NCBI GenBank assembly: GCA_028683025.1
Contig: JAJRAB010000076.1
Coordinates: forward strand, 1 to 5,221
Direction: 5' to 3'
Origin: Candidatus Methanomethylicus sp.
Lineage (GTDB): Archaea; Thermoproteota; Methanomethylicia; Methanomethylicales; Methanomethylicaceae
Length of the DNA: 5,221 nucleotides
The notes under the pieces are model-generated. The model was given only the letters and a program-made list of their open reading frames with translations. It had not been told where the DNA came from and made no database searches. The stretch's first letter is position 1, and each line of letters opens with the position of its first letter. Shown here piece by piece: positions 4,983-5,221 of the stretch. The position numbers and the translations under genes were made by a program.

Positions 4983-5221
4983 TCAAAACGCAGTGGGGCT
5001 TTGGCAATTGTTGCATTCGGCGGCATAGCGGTGCAATAATGTTCCGCATTTGGAACAGGTATAGTGCTTCTCAACTTCTGCCACGTAGCGTTCAGTGCCT
5101 AGTTGCTTCCAAAGAGGTATGGCTTCCAATATCCTGTTTCTCGCAGGCTCAATTGGAAAATTCTTAATGTTATCGCATGGAAAATCATTGCATTGGTGGC
5201 AGCCGGTCAGCCCTTTTTTCT
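4983..5221 (-). CDS. DUF3795-like zinc-binding protein, C-terminal part, cut by right window edge
   Basis: The last 78 residues of a minus-strand gene enter from the right edge and end at TGA 4983-4985. Visible first is GCHQCNDFPCDNIKNFP (6-22), with three cysteines in C-x-x-C-x(4)-C order, the style of the DUF3795 cysteine cluster. A short helical linker (RNRILEAIPLWKQLGTERY) follows. The C-terminus holds a separate zinc ribbon: C55-x-x-C58 (YTCSKCGTLL) and C69-x-x-C72 (ECNNCQ). This order, with a Phe-Pro-Cys cluster, a Gly-Thr-Glu linker and then a terminal ribbon, matches DUF3795 proteins as I know them; their function is unknown, though metal binding is expected. The N-terminus, with further cysteines, is outside the window. 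It lies 27 nt upstream of the UbiA gene and is probably co-transcribed with it. Confidence 0.82.
   Translation of the reverse strand, partial: KKGLTGCHQCNDFPCDNIKNFPIEPARNRILEAIPLWKQLGTERYVAEVEKHYTCSKCGTLLHRYAAECNNCQSPTAF

Noticed and set aside
4892..5074. Minus-strand ORF with several cysteines overlapping the UbiA start
   Set aside because: It is a shadow frame; the zinc-ribbon cysteines belong to the neighbouring frame that enters from the right edge and stops at 4983.

Overview
The window most likely comes from an archaeon, probably an uncultured lineage. It carries a cupin-type (archaeal) glucose-6-phosphate isomerase and a DUF996 membrane protein of a mainly archaeal family. Two genes appear to start at TTG behind short Shine-Dalgarno (SD) motifs (AGGTG, GGTGA), and TATA-like boxes lie at archaeal distances from starts. 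I cannot place it in a phylum from the sequence alone.

Layout: every clear gene is on the minus strand except one short FAD-binding remnant. From the right edge leftward (the direction of minus-strand transcription) they are: (1) the C-terminal 78 residues of a DUF3795-like zinc-binding protein, cut by the right edge; (2) a UbiA-family membrane prenyltransferase starting 27 nt after it, so probably the same transcript; (3) a DUF996 membrane protein with a proline-only tail, followed by a hairpin plus T-run terminator; (4) a class I SAM-dependent methyltransferase that looks leaderless; (5) on the plus strand, an 87-codon ORF holding only the FAD-binding N-terminus of an oxidoreductase, likely a broken gene; (6) cupin-type glucose-6-phosphate isomerase (pgiA) with a perfect AGGAGG; (7) the first 121 residues of a glycogen synthase-like glycosyltransferase, cut by the left edge.

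How the genes fit together: the isomerase and the glycosyltransferase both belong to hexose-phosphate and polysaccharide metabolism, and their adjacency suggests a small carbohydrate module, although each seems to have its own leader. UbiA makes prenylated lipids (quinone-like or ether-lipid precursors), and the FAD remnant resembles phytoene-dehydrogenase-type oxidoreductases, but nothing here proves a shared isoprenoid pathway. The methyltransferase and DUF996 protein have no clear partner.

Non-coding DNA: the 342-bp gap between pgiA and the FAD remnant is AT-rich, with TATA-like boxes facing both ways and a 9-bp inverted repeat. An imperfect long hairpin lies directly after the UbiA stop codon. 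I found no tRNA, rRNA, CRISPR array or insertion sequence, and no convincing new multi-gene system.
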